This document shows positions 36,385 through 44,767 of a stretch of DNA of 64,000 nt, piece by piece. The notes beneath the pieces were generated by a model, which saw only the letters and a program-made list of their open reading frames with translations, was not told the DNA's origin and ran no database searches. Numbering within the stretch: position 1 is the first letter of the stretch; every line of letters begins with the position of its first letter. The DNA is taken from assembly GCF_015100155.1 (NCBI RefSeq), contig NZ_JACKZA010000002.1, positions 172,025-236,024 of the forward strand, in the 5' to 3' direction. The DNA is from Acidithiobacillus sp. HP-2. Its GTDB lineage: Bacteria; Pseudomonadota; Gammaproteobacteria; Acidithiobacillales; Acidithiobacillaceae. A program made the translations under genes and the position numbers.

Positions 36385-36440
36385 CTGTCACAAAAGGTTC
36401 ACATAAATGTCATCACACCGTCACATTAGCATTGTATATT
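36385..36440 (+). promoter_or_regulatory. four-unit PHO box before the second receptor operon
   Basis: CTGTCACAAAA (36385-36395), GGTTCACATAA (36396-36406), ATGTCATCACA (36407-36417) and CCGTCACATTA (36418-36428) are contiguous 11-bp units. The -10 hexamer TATATT (36435-36440) starts 7 bp later. A leader of about 170 nt then runs to the receptor start at 36619; I see no gene in it. Confidence 0.83.
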
Positions 36441-36618
36441 ATACACAACAATTAGATAACCAAGCGTAAGCCCAAAGCAACTGTTTGAAATAAATACCGC
36501 CACCTTCTGGCCGCACTGTAAGTTCAGATGAGATATGGCAGGAAATTAAGACAACGCAAACTTGAAAATTGCGTTGTTAGGGGTTTTTGCGTCAAACACT
36601 AACGGAAGGGAGCCAATC

Positions 36619-38820
36619 ATGATCAATCGCCGTAAGAAAGTAATTTATCTTGCCATTATTAGCGCCACTGTGAGCCTCTACGGCATTAGTGCAGAAGCTG
36701 ATGAATCCTTGGGGACGGTAACCGGAACGGCTACAGCCAGCAACAATTTCTTTGGTAGCAGTCCCAATATCAATACCGGAGAAACGCCCAAAAGCGATAT
36801 CCAGCGCATCCAGAAATTTAATAAAAAAGCCACCAATCAGGAGACCCTGATCACCCGTGGACAATTTGAGATGCTCGCACCCACAGACTCTTATACCCAG
36901 GTGTTGAACAACATGCCCAACGCCATGGTCGTCAGCAGCGGTGACAGCATGGACGGTGATGACGTTTATATCAACGGATTTGGCAAATCACTGATCAATT
37001 TTACCCTGGACGGCATACCGCTCAATGACAATGACAGCTATACCTATTATACCAACGAGTTCATCCCCTCTGTACTGGTAGCCGGGACCAAATATTATCC
37101 GGGCGCTGAATCTGCAGCGATTCCAGGTCTTTCAGCCTTCGGCGGCTCCGTGGAGACCTACAGCCTCAAGCCATCACCATCGCCTTTTGTGCGCCCCATC
37201 GTCGGTGCGGGATCTTTCGGTAAATATAATGTCGGTGGTTTGATCAACACCGGTCTTTTTGCCAAGAACTTTGCCCCGACTTCCGCCTGGATATATGTGA
37301 ATAAAATTCAGCGGGATGGCTATTTCCAGAATAACGGTGCCCTGCAAAATCAGTTTTTGTTCAAGTCTGTTACTCAGATTGGACCTGGTGCCCTGACCCT
37401 GTTTTTCTCCCAGAACAATCAACGCTTCAACTATTATAATGGCGCCACAGCAACGCAAATAGCCCAATATGGACAGGATTACAACAGTTATACCAGAAAT
37501 CCTCTACTCCTAAACGGCAAGGCCAATTATAATTACACGGGATATAATTATAATCAGTACCTGAACTGGCTGGGCTACGCCAAATATGAAGGCGAAATTG
37601 GCAAAGTCAAGTTCTCCGATCAATTATACTATTACTACGGAAATGGATTCAGCGCCAGCGCAACTACATATACCCAGACACTACTGACACCAGCAGGGAC
37701 GATTGGCAGATTTTCTCCTGCAAGGAATGGCGTTTTACTGGGAAATAGCGTTAACAATACTCATCGCTGGGGGAATCTGGCCCGTATCATCTATCCGCTT
37801 GGTCCGGTCAGCACAGAACTGGGTTTCTGGTTCAATCATAATAATACACTGCACGATTCCCGTTATTTCAGTGCCAGCAATACCTATCTTGGATCTTCCT
37901 ATTCGGAGCCGGTGGTCACCAACACCTATCAGCCCTATATCAATTTAACTTACAAGCCTGTTGATGCACTTACCCTGGCAGCTGGTTTTAAATATCTTTA
38001 TGTCACCCGGGATTTTAAAAATACAGTGGCTCTGGCGCAAAACAAGCCTGGTCAATTCAATGTAAATTTCGGCTCGGTATTACCTTCTGTGGGTGCCAAC
38101 CTGCGCATCACCGACAATTGGCATGCATTTGCCAATTTTACCCAAAATACCAATCCTCCTGGATACAACCAGTTTTATACCGGAACCTACAATGCCGAGC
38201 TAAAACCTCAGAAAGCCAACACTTACAGTGTCGGTACACACTGGGATATTGGACCCTGGAGTTCCAGTCTGCAGGCCTTCCGCGTCGATTTCCAGAACTA
38301 CATTTTAAGTACGACCATACTGGTTGGATCGCTGAATCAGACTGTGCTGGCAAACGCGGGCACGGCCATCAATCAGGGCCTCTCCTGGCAGAATAACGTT
38401 GTCCTGAACGACATTTTCAGTGCCTACGCCAACTTCGGCGTCCTCGACGCCCGTTTAACCTCGTCTCATCAGCCTTTTCCCTATGCTCCGCATCATACCG
38501 AGGCACTGGGGCTGATTGCCCGTTACCATGGCCTGAGAGCAACAGTTTCCCTCCATGAGATGGGGCAGTCGTACTATAACCTGGGTGGTAAATTCCTGCC
38601 TTTGGGTAGCCGTTTCTTTGCAGATGCTTCTCTACGTTACACATTCAGAAATGCGCCCCTTGGCCAGTCTCTGGGCTTCAAGAACATCACTGCCAGTCTG
38701 AATCTGAACAATTTGTTTGATCGCCGGTTTGTGCAGAGCTATACCGGCAGCAGCAGCAATCCAAATCTGAAACTCAATCTCCCTACCAATGTTTATGCGA
38801 CCATTGATGCCACTTTCTAG
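36619..38820 (+). CDS. second TonB-dependent outer-membrane receptor
   Basis: 733-residue receptor. A signal peptide (KKVIYLAIISATVSLYGISA) precedes a plug domain (about residues 60-190) with YTQVLNNMPNAMVVSSGDSM, DDVYINGFGKSLINFTLDGI and PGAESAAIPGLSAFGG; the barrel has many Asn, Tyr and Phe-rich strands and ends in Phe (YATIDATF). GGAAGGGAG lies upstream of the ATG at 36619, which I prefer to 36562. It is only distantly similar to the receptor at 29560, so the two are not a recent duplication. First gene of a PHO-box operon with its own exbB-exbD-tonB and a phosphatase, implying a phosphorus-linked ligand. Confidence 0.92.
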   Translation: MINRRKKVIYLAIISATVSLYGISAEADESLGTVTGTATASNNFFGSSPNINTGETPKSDIQRIQKFNKKATNQETLITRGQFEMLAPTDSYTQVLNNMPNAMVVSSGDSMDGDDVYINGFGKSLINFTLDGIPLNDNDSYTYYTNEFIPSVLVAGTKYYPGAESAAIPGLSAFGGSVETYSLKPSPSPFVRPIVGAGSFGKYNVGGLINTGLFAKNFAPTSAWIYVNKIQRDGYFQNNGALQNQFLFKSVTQIGPGALTLFFSQNNQRFNYYNGATATQIAQYGQDYNSYTRNPLLLNGKANYNYTGYNYNQYLNWLGYAKYEGEIGKVKFSDQLYYYYGNGFSASATTYTQTLLTPAGTIGRFSPARNGVLLGNSVNNTHRWGNLARIIYPLGPVSTELGFWFNHNNTLHDSRYFSASNTYLGSSYSEPVVTNTYQPYINLTYKPVDALTLAAGFKYLYVTRDFKNTVALAQNKPGQFNVNFGSVLPSVGANLRITDNWHAFANFTQNTNPPGYNQFYTGTYNAELKPQKANTYSVGTHWDIGPWSSSLQAFRVDFQNYILSTTILVGSLNQTVLANAGTAINQGLSWQNNVVLNDIFSAYANFGVLDARLTSSHQPFPYAPHHTEALGLIARYHGLRATVSLHEMGQSYYNLGGKFLPLGSRFFADASLRYTFRNAPLGQSLGFKNITASLNLNNLFDRRFVQSYTGSSSNPNLKLNLPTNVYATIDATF

Positions 38821-38840
38821 GCATTAAATAACCGAATCAG

Positions 38841-38869
38841 CCTCTCCTTGTGATTTTGGAGAGGTACTT
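38841..38869 (+). terminator. weak intercistronic hairpin after receptor gene
   Basis: CCTCTCC (38841-38847) pairs with GGAGAGG (38858-38864) across a 10-base loop and is followed by TACTTTT. It lies in the 67-bp gap before exbB and may partly terminate, lowering exbB-exbD-tonB expression relative to the receptor. Confidence 0.5.
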
Positions 38870-38887
38870 TTACAAGAGAGAACCAAG

Positions 38888-39565
38888 ATGGACTTTTCAA
38901 CAATAGCCAGCGTTGCCGCCAAATCCGGCGGTATTCTTTATATCATGCCTGTACTCCTCTTGATCGTTTTATGGGTGAGCATAGAGCGTTTTTTGTTTTT
39001 AAGCCGCATGAGTCGCCTCGGAGAAAAAATGGCGAGCGCCCTGGAACAGCTTCCGGACATTAAGGAGCAAAGCCTGCGCCCTCTCGCAGATTCTGCGGAA
39101 TTTCCTTTTCGCGCTTTGCTCCAGGTCCCTATCCGTTTCCCCAATATCAAGGACAGCGCACAGCTTTCCGAGATTCTTCAGGAAGCGGTCATGCGTCAGG
39201 TCCCTTTGCTGGATAAGCGTCTTTGGCTCCTGGATACCACGGTTACCCTGGCTCCTTTGCTGGGTCTTCTGGGTACCATTATCGGGATGTTTCATGCTTT
39301 TCAGATTTTAAATAATGTGGCCAACAATCCCACAGCCATTACCGGAAGCGTTGCTGAAGCACTGATGGCCACTGCAGCCGGTCTGGTCATCGCCATTATC
39401 GGTCTGGTCAGTTTTAATGGCCTGCAAAACCAGATGCGCTTTGTTGTTCATCAAATGGAAACCTTGCGCAGCATGCTCATCAATCGTTTGTCCGGACTGG
39501 ACCATAGTCATGCCCTGAATAATACCGAGACCCAACCGGTCATTTATGCGGCGAAAGAGGCCTGA
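38888..39565 (+). CDS. exbB: second ExbB/TolQ/MotA-type proton channel protein
   Basis: 225-residue three-TM protein parallel to the one at 32399. TM1 is GGILYIMPVLLLIVLWVSIE; the conserved core is LLDKRLWLLDTTVTLAPLLG with LLGTIIGMFHAFQIL and SVAEALMATAAGLVIAIIGL, the MotA/TolQ/ExbB channel domain. Sequence identity to the first copy looks highest in this core (RLWLLDT.ITLAPLLGL.GT). It is followed 3 bp later by exbD and belongs to the second receptor operon. Confidence 0.93.
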   Translation: MDFSTIASVAAKSGGILYIMPVLLLIVLWVSIERFLFLSRMSRLGEKMASALEQLPDIKEQSLRPLADSAEFPFRALLQVPIRFPNIKDSAQLSEILQEAVMRQVPLLDKRLWLLDTTVTLAPLLGLLGTIIGMFHAFQILNNVANNPTAITGSVAEALMATAAGLVIAIIGLVSFNGLQNQMRFVVHQMETLRSMLINRLSGLDHSHALNNTETQPVIYAAKEA

Positions 39566-39568
39566 GTC

Positions 39569-39961
39569 ATGCAATACCTCGAAATGAAAAAAGGACGTGT
39601 CGAGATTATCCAGATGATTGATATCATGCTATTTTTGCTGATCTTCTTCATCATGATCACCGTCCACATGATCCCCAGCCAAGGGCTACCAGCGCACCTT
39701 CCCGGTTCCAGTTCTGCCCAGGAATTACCCAAGCCTAAAGTGGTATTGACCCTGCATACCGATGGCACCCTGGAATTCAAGGACAAAACCATCAGCCTCC
39801 AGGATCTCGAAGCCCAATTGCGCCAGGGAAACCCATCAGAAACCCAGGTAACCATTGCCGCTGATAAGGGCGCCGACATTCAGGCGCTGGTAAAAGTCAT
39901 GGATGCCTGCCGTCATGCCGGGGTCACCGCAATCGGCCTTGCCGCCAAACCCGTGTCATGA
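39569..39961 (+). CDS. exbD: second ExbD-type protein
   Basis: 130-residue one-TM protein, EIIQMIDIMLFLLIFFIMIT with the essential Asp near residue 17, then a periplasmic domain (VVLTLHTDGTLEFKDKTISL, VTIAADKGADIQALVKVMDA). Clearly paralogous to the ExbD at 32001 (MKKGRVEII.MIDIMLFLL, KG.D.Q). Its stop overlaps the tonB start by 4 bp (ATGA). Confidence 0.93.
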   Translation: MQYLEMKKGRVEIIQMIDIMLFLLIFFIMITVHMIPSQGLPAHLPGSSSAQELPKPKVVLTLHTDGTLEFKDKTISLQDLEAQLRQGNPSETQVTIAADKGADIQALVKVMDACRHAGVTAIGLAAKPVS

Positions 39962-40673
39962 TGTCCGCAGATTTGCGTCCGCTGGGAAGTCTGGTCAAGG
40001 CGCCAAGCGGTAACGGCAACCTCAAGGCGCTGATGATTGCCGCCGCCATTGAATCGGCTTTTGTCGCCGTGCTGATCTGGCAAAGCGCAACACAGCCCCC
40101 CCACCGGCAGCCATCAATGCCCCCGTTACCATCAGCCTGGTGCCACCCGCTCCGCCCAAACCATTACCACCCACGCCCAAGCCAAAGGTACAACCAAAGC
40201 CTGTACCGCGACCGACTCCACGACCAACGCCACGGCCGGTTCCACACCCTGTTGCCAAACCGCAGGAGAAAATTCCGGTGCCCCCATCACCATTGCCCAG
40301 CCCGGTGCAAGCTCCGGCACCCAAAGTCATAGCGACACCACCGCCTCCCCTGCAGAGTCCTGCTCCGGTGAGCCCGGCCGTGCGCGAAGACTATCTGGCA
40401 CAAGTGAAAGGCGCCATTCAGGCAGCAGTCCGTTTTCCGGAATCTGCAAAAATGCTGGGTGAAAATGGACGGGTACAGTTGCACTTTTTCCTTCATAACG
40501 GCCAGATTAGTGACGTGAAAATCATGCAAAAAGGAAGTATGAGTACCTTCGATAGTGCCGCTATTGCTGCTTTGGGCAATGCGCGCCTGCCCACCGTCCC
40601 CGCAGGTCTCAAGGACAAAATCTTCGATTTGAGCATCTGGGTGGAGTTCAAACTCAGTGGTCAAGACGAATAG
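39958..40673 (+). pseudogene. tonB: tonB-like gene with a frame break at a C7 tract
   Basis: The N-terminal part (from 39958) encodes a short cytoplasmic end and one TM helix (LKALMIAAAIESAFVAVLIW) in one frame. The Pro/Lys-rich spacer (PPKPLPPTPKPK) and the complete C-terminal TonB domain (YLAQVKGAIQAAVRFPESAK, GRVQLHFFLHNGQISDVKIM, IFDLSIWVEFKL) lie in another frame to 40673. The switch falls at seven C (40096-40102): an eighth C would fuse them seamlessly as SATQ-PPPP-AAINAPVTIS. So this is a one-base deletion, a slippage-controlled phase-variable gene, a gene read by transcriptional or ribosomal slippage, or a sequencing error. The C-terminal part could also start at a GTG at 40140, but would lack the TM anchor. 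Confidence 0.8.
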
Positions 40674-40776
40674 CTCATAACAGAAACCGTCCCGGATGAT
40701 TGCAGCGACCATGGCTACGGCCACGGAAGCCCAAACATCCGGAGCAAATATCCTATCCAAAAGGGAGCCAATACCG

Positions 40777-42156
40777 ATGTACATTTCACGCAGAAATTTT
40801 ATAGCCCGATCGGGGCTGGGCTTAGGGCTGGGCCTCAGCCTGCCCGTGACCGCTTTCGCCATGCAGGTACCTGCGCGTGCCACGAGCCTGCATGCCGGAC
40901 CCATGACCGGATATCCGGCGCAACGCTCGGCGAGTATCTGGCTGCAAACCATGGGGCCTGCCAAAGTAAGTATCGCTTATTGGCCCGTCCAGCAGCCGCA
41001 TTTACGGGAAAGCAGCAGCGAAATGAGCACCAGCGCCAGGGAGTTTTATACCGCCTTGCTCACCTTGGATGATCTTGCCCCGAGTACAACCTACCAAACT
41101 GAAATACAATTGGACGGCAAAACCTGGAGCGGTAAAAATCTGCAAATACATACGCCTGAACTTTGGCAATGGCGTCATCCCGCTCCGGATTTCAAAGTCC
41201 TCACGGGGTCTTGCGCGTACATCAATGACCCGCAATATGATCGTCCGGGCAAAGCGTATGGGGGTGGGTACGAAATATATGATCCCATGACCGCTGAAGC
41301 CGCCGATATGATGATCTGGTTGGGAGATAATCTTTATTTCCGTGAAGCCGACATTCAAAGTCCCGCAGGAATGGCCATGCGCTACTGGACGGATCGCGCC
41401 TTTCCACCTCTGCAAAAGTTTTTGCAATCTACCCGACAGATAGCTATCTGGGATGATCATGATTATGGAGCCAATGACAGCGACAGCAGTTTTGTCCTGA
41501 AACAAAGTGCACTCCGCCTTTTTCAGGGTTATTGGGCGAACCCCTCTTATGGTCAGCCAGGAACTCCCGGGGTATTTACCCAGTGCACCCTGAATGATGC
41601 CGATTTTTTTCTGCTGGATGATCGCTGGTACCGCGATGCAGACGCTGCCCACTTGTCACGCGGCAAGCAAATGTTTGGCAAAGCGCAAATGGATTGGTTA
41701 AAAAACGCCCTGCTCAGCTCTCGTGCGCATTTCAAAATCGTTGCCGCAGGGGGACAACTTTTTAATGATGACGATGCTTATGAAGGCTGGAATTTATATC
41801 CGGAAGAACGTCAGGATTTTATGGACTGGCTCCAGAATAATCAGATCAGGGGATTATTGTTCCTTTCGGGAGATCGGCATATCAGCGAATTAATGCGCCG
41901 ACCCCGCCCGCATTACTCTGGCAAGCACGATTATCCCCTCTGGGAACTCACCAGCTCTCCACTTAACTCCAGTCCGGCCAAAGGAGACGCCAACCCCTAT
42001 CGGGTGCCGGGTACGCTGGTAGAAGCCAGAAACTATTGCAGCATAGAGTTCCTCGGCAAGGGCGCCGGGCGACATCTACTCCTGAGCTGCAAATCTACCG
42101 GGGGTAAGATCCTTTGGGAACATCAGATCAGCAGCGCCGATCTGGGCTACATCTGA
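40777..42156 (+). CDS. PhoD-like alkaline phosphatase (Tat-exported metallophosphatase)
   Basis: 459-residue phosphodi-/monoesterase of the PhoD superfamily. The N-terminus MYISRRNFIARSGLGLGLGL carries a twin-arginine motif (SRRNFIA). A small N-terminal beta domain (SIWLQTMGPAKVSIAYWP) precedes the metallophosphatase core: TGSCAYIND, MIWLGDNLYF, IAIWDDHDYGANDSD, FFLLDDRWYRD, GGQLFNDDDAYEGWN and FLSGDRHISELMR, giving the expected Asp, Asn and His metal ligands. I chose ATG 40777 over 40696 because the Tat motif then sits at the N-terminus and GGGAG lies upstream. It is the last gene of the second PHO-box receptor operon. Confidence 0.9.
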   Translation: MYISRRNFIARSGLGLGLGLSLPVTAFAMQVPARATSLHAGPMTGYPAQRSASIWLQTMGPAKVSIAYWPVQQPHLRESSSEMSTSAREFYTALLTLDDLAPSTTYQTEIQLDGKTWSGKNLQIHTPELWQWRHPAPDFKVLTGSCAYINDPQYDRPGKAYGGGYEIYDPMTAEAADMMIWLGDNLYFREADIQSPAGMAMRYWTDRAFPPLQKFLQSTRQIAIWDDHDYGANDSDSSFVLKQSALRLFQGYWANPSYGQPGTPGVFTQCTLNDADFFLLDDRWYRDADAAHLSRGKQMFGKAQMDWLKNALLSSRAHFKIVAAGGQLFNDDDAYEGWNLYPEERQDFMDWLQNNQIRGLLFLSGDRHISELMRRPRPHYSGKHDYPLWELTSSPLNSSPAKGDANPYRVPGTLVEARNYCSIEFLGKGAGRHLLLSCKSTGGKILWEHQISSADLGYI

Positions 42157-42258
42157 GCCAAAAAACCAACATCATTTAACAACGGCATTGGGCCTGCAGG
42201 CTTTTTGCGCCAACGTCCCTTGCCTGTTGTTCCAAGGTTCATCCTGAATTTCACAGCT

Positions 42259-43554
42259 TCAAACGGGCCAGGATAATTCTGCGCATAAACCACCCGTGGC
42301 CACATTCATCAGACGCAGGCGCATGCCTTGTGCTTCGGCCAGCTGACGGGCAATGGCCAGGCCCAATCCACTTCCTTCACCATGCCCTCTGGCATCATCC
42401 AGACGAATAAATGGCTCAAAAACCTTTTCCAACTCGATTTCCGGAATCCCCGGCCCGGCATCACAGAGGCGGATCAGAACCTGGTTGGCCATTTTTCTGA
42501 ACTCCACGCGAACCTCTCCGCCGCCATAACGTATGGCATTATCCAGCAAGTTGGATAATAAGCGTCGTAAAGCCTCTCGATCACCCCGAAAAGCATAACG
42601 GCGCGGTAACTGGGCATGCCATTGACCTCCGGCCCGCTCAAAATCTGAACCGACTTCCTGCAATAAAACCATCAAATCGAAATCTGCCACCTTGGCTGCC
42701 ATACCGCGCCCCAGATCCAGTGATTGTGCCAGCAGCGCGTCCATGCGCTCGATGTCCTGCAACATGCCATCGTGCAAATGCCGGGGGGTATTTTCCGGAA
42801 GCAGTTCCCAAGCCATGCGCAATCGGGCCAAAGGCGAACGTAAATCATGGGAAATACCCGTCAATAAAAGCGATTGATGATTAATCATTGCCTGCAAACG
42901 CGTGCGTAATTCAGCAAAAATATCGAGAATATTCTGAAACTCATAGGCTCCGCCAGGTGGCAGACTTGGCAGGGGTGCTTTCAGCGAGCTTCTGAGCGCT
43001 GTTGAAATGACATCCAATGGTTTTAAAACCCTGCGCACCAGAATCATGGTCAAAACCACCAACGCCAGGGTCGAAAACACCAAAACAAAAATCATGGCGA
43101 TAGGCAGTGATGAAGCGAGGCGCCCCCGATCAAAATGCACCCAGATCGTTTCCCCGGAAATATTTACCGGCACCCAGAAAGTCCGTACCGCGCCACCCAA
43201 CACATCTACGGGAACCGGTTTTCCCAGACGTTTACTGAGTGCCTGGCTCAAAAGCCAACCATAAATATGGCCATGCGTATGTTTTATTGAGCGGTCCAGT
43301 TGCGCCGAGATTTCTACCCCATTATCCGCACGCAGGCTTTCCAGAAAAGCCGGTCGATTTTCGGGCGAAAGCTCGGTGTAGGTTTTGGCGCTGATCACAA
43401 TCAGACCGGCCAGATCTTCCGCCGATCGTTCTGCCAACGGATAAAGTACGGTCAGAACAACTATCACCAAGGTCAGAATCTGTAAAATGACAATGCCCGG
43501 CCCCAGCGTCCAGGCCGTCTGCGAAAATAAATTTCTGCCCCGCCGCAAACTCAT
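42259..43554 (-). CDS. EnvZ-type sensor histidine kinase
   Basis: 431-residue kinase. TM1 (IVILQILTLVIVVLTVLYPL) and TM2 (LPIAMIFVLVFSTLALVVLT) bracket a periplasmic sensor of about 125 residues; then a HAMP domain, the HisKA box LTGISHDLRSPLARLRMAWE with the phospho-His near residue 235, and a HATPase domain with LLSNLLDNAIRYGGGEV, DAGPGIP and GEGSGLGLAIARQLAEAQGM. The H-box GISHDLR(T/S)PL is of EnvZ/CpxA type, unlike PhoR's. Its start overlaps the regulator's stop by 4 bp. The signal is unknown; it stands next to, but convergent with, the PHO-box phosphatase operon. Confidence 0.92.
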   Translation of the reverse strand: MSLRRGRNLFSQTAWTLGPGIVILQILTLVIVVLTVLYPLAERSAEDLAGLIVISAKTYTELSPENRPAFLESLRADNGVEISAQLDRSIKHTHGHIYGWLLSQALSKRLGKPVPVDVLGGAVRTFWVPVNISGETIWVHFDRGRLASSLPIAMIFVLVFSTLALVVLTMILVRRVLKPLDVISTALRSSLKAPLPSLPPGGAYEFQNILDIFAELRTRLQAMINHQSLLLTGISHDLRSPLARLRMAWELLPENTPRHLHDGMLQDIERMDALLAQSLDLGRGMAAKVADFDLMVLLQEVGSDFERAGGQWHAQLPRRYAFRGDREALRRLLSNLLDNAIRYGGGEVRVEFRKMANQVLIRLCDAGPGIPEIELEKVFEPFIRLDDARGHGEGSGLGLAIARQLAEAQGMRLRLMNVATGGLCAELSWPV

Positions 43555-44234
43555 GGGCCCGGCACAAAACGATAGCCCAAGCCACGCTCTGTCTGCAAAA
43601 AACGCGGTTGCCGGGGATTTTCTTCCAGAATTTTTCGTAAGCGGGTAACGCGTACATCAATACTGCGATCAAAGCGTCCATCTTCTTCGCCGCCCAAAAG
43701 TTGCAACAGCAAATCCCGGCTCAAAATACGTTTTGGTCGTTGTGCAAAAACCAGCAATAAATCCATTTCCGCCGGGTTGATGTCCACCTCAGCATCGCCT
43801 CGATATAGCCGGCGCTCCGAAATCTGCAGGTGAAATTCTCCGATCTCTACCTTGTCAGCACCTTCATCCTTACCGCTACGCCGTAACAGTACGCGCAAGC
43901 GCGCCAACAATTCCCTGGCGTTAAAAGGCTTGGCCAAATAGTCATCCACCCCACTTTCCAGACCAAGAATGCGCTCGTCATCCTCTCCCCGCGCCGAGAG
44001 CATCAGAATGGGTGGGCCGCCTTCCTTGCTGCGTAGCTCTTTGGCCAGACTGATGCCATCCTGACCTGGTAACATCCAGTCCAATACGATGACATCTATT
44101 GGGCCAGCAAGCAGGTGTTGACGCATCTGCTTGCCATTGGCTGCCAGCAAAACCGCAAGTCCCTGTGCTACCAGATACTCCCGTAGCATGTCTGCAAGCC
44201 TTTGATCATCATCCACTATCAACACGACCGCCAT
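43551..44234 (-). CDS. OmpR-family response regulator
   Basis: 227-residue regulator. The receiver has the acidic pair after strand 1 (VVLIVDDDQRLADMLREYL), the phosphoacceptor D52 (VIVLDWMLPGQDG) and the conserved Lys in LAKPFNARELLARL (about residue 102). The C-terminal winged helix (about 135-227) shows VDINPAEMDLLLVFAQRPKR, RSIDVRVTRLRKILEENPRQ and TERGLGYRFVP. Most similar by eye to OmpR. It is co-transcribed with the EnvZ-type kinase downstream. Targets cannot be read; it may or may not control the neighbouring phosphate genes. Confidence 0.93.
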   Translation of the reverse strand: MAVVLIVDDDQRLADMLREYLVAQGLAVLLAANGKQMRQHLLAGPIDVIVLDWMLPGQDGISLAKELRSKEGGPPILMLSARGEDDERILGLESGVDDYLAKPFNARELLARLRVLLRRSGKDEGADKVEIGEFHLQISERRLYRGDAEVDINPAEMDLLLVFAQRPKRILSRDLLLQLLGGEEDGRFDRSIDVRVTRLRKILEENPRQPRFLQTERGLGYRFVPGP

Positions 44235-44280
44235 AACTTGCCTCGCTTGCTCTTCCCTGATGAAGCAATGTGCCCCATCA

Positions 44281-44461
44281 GGAAATATTCCCGAAATATT
44301 TACCGCCTACTATAACACCATAGGCAGCAGCGGTACCCAAACCAAAAGATAGAGTGGAGCGCGTTTTTCAGCAAGCTGGTAAATGATAAAAACGGTTATG
44401 CTTTCAGGTTTGTAGCGGTTGTTTTGCGGCTATTAGACGGATCTTTGATCCGTCTTTTTTT
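44281..44461 (+). ncRNA. candidate small RNA gene A (upstream copy) with promoter
   Basis: A promoter-like block GGAAATATTCC with TACTAT (44308-44313) is followed by a probable RNA from about 44320 to 44461. It contains CCATAGGC, GTACCCAAACC (44333-44343), AGAGTGGAGCGC and a 3' segment identical to copy B that ends in a strong terminator, AGACGGATC-TTT-GATCCGTCT plus seven T. No credible protein is encoded. The parallel order of the same blocks in copy B is the main evidence that this is a duplicated RNA gene. I do not recognise a known RNA family. Confidence 0.55.
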
Positions 44462-44463
44462 AT
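44409..44463 (+). repeat. 55-bp repeat, copy 1, containing intrinsic terminator
   Basis: Identical to 44663-44717. The last half is a perfect terminator: a 9-bp stem AGACGGATC/GATCCGTCT with TTT loop and seven T. Confidence 0.9.
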
Positions 44464-44518
44464 GGGCGCTGTGAACAAGCAAACGGGCCTTCAAAAAAAG
44501 TCAAACAGGGTATTTTGC

Positions 44519-44715
44519 GGAAATATTCCAGAAACAAAACGTCCGTATTATGTAATCCATGGCGAGGGCACAACGTACCCAAACCTCACAGAAAGAGGGA
44601 GCGCTTCAGGAATTTTATGCACCGTCGGCCCGAAGGCCGCAGTGCTTTAGGTATGAAACAGTTTTGTAGCGGTTGTTTTGCGGCTATTAGACGGATCTTT
44701 GATCCGTCTTTTTTT
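44519..44715 (+). ncRNA. candidate small RNA gene B (downstream copy) with promoter
   Basis: Second, diverged copy: GGAAATATTCC (from 44519) with TATTAT (44546-44551) at the same 27-bp offset as in copy A, then a probable RNA from about 44558 to 44715. It has CCATGGCG, GTACCCAAACC (44575-44585) and AGAGGGAGCGC in the same order. A middle hairpin not shared with A, GCAC...CGGCC-CGAA-GGCCG...GTGC, precedes the shared 55-bp 3' end with terminator. It lies directly upstream of orn but ends before the orn promoter. Confidence 0.55.
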
Positions 44716-44717
44716 AT
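44663..44717 (+). repeat. 55-bp repeat, copy 2, containing intrinsic terminator
   Basis: Second exact copy of 44409-44463, with the same terminator, 254 bp downstream of the first. Confidence 0.9.
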
Positions 44718-44730
44718 ATCGTGGTTATCA

Positions 44731-44739
44731 TGCTACACT
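44731..44739 (+). promoter_or_regulatory. extended -10 promoter of orn
   Basis: TG-C-TACACT (hexamer 44734-44739) lies 28 bp before the orn ATG and just after the terminator of candidate RNA B, so orn probably has its own promoter. No good -35 is visible. Confidence 0.4.
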
Positions 44740-44767
44740 ATTGTTGCTTGTTCAACAAGGATGTCGT

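Noticed and set aside
42259..44234. Calling the two-component pair PhoR-PhoB because of the nearby PHO boxes
   Set aside because: The kinase H-box and domain plan are EnvZ-like with a periplasmic sensor, and its own upstream region has no PHO box; the true PhoB is probably elsewhere.
44462..44650. 62-codon plus-strand frame between the two 55-bp repeats
   Set aside because: Starts inside a terminator, lacks a ribosome-binding site and lies within the candidate RNA gene B.
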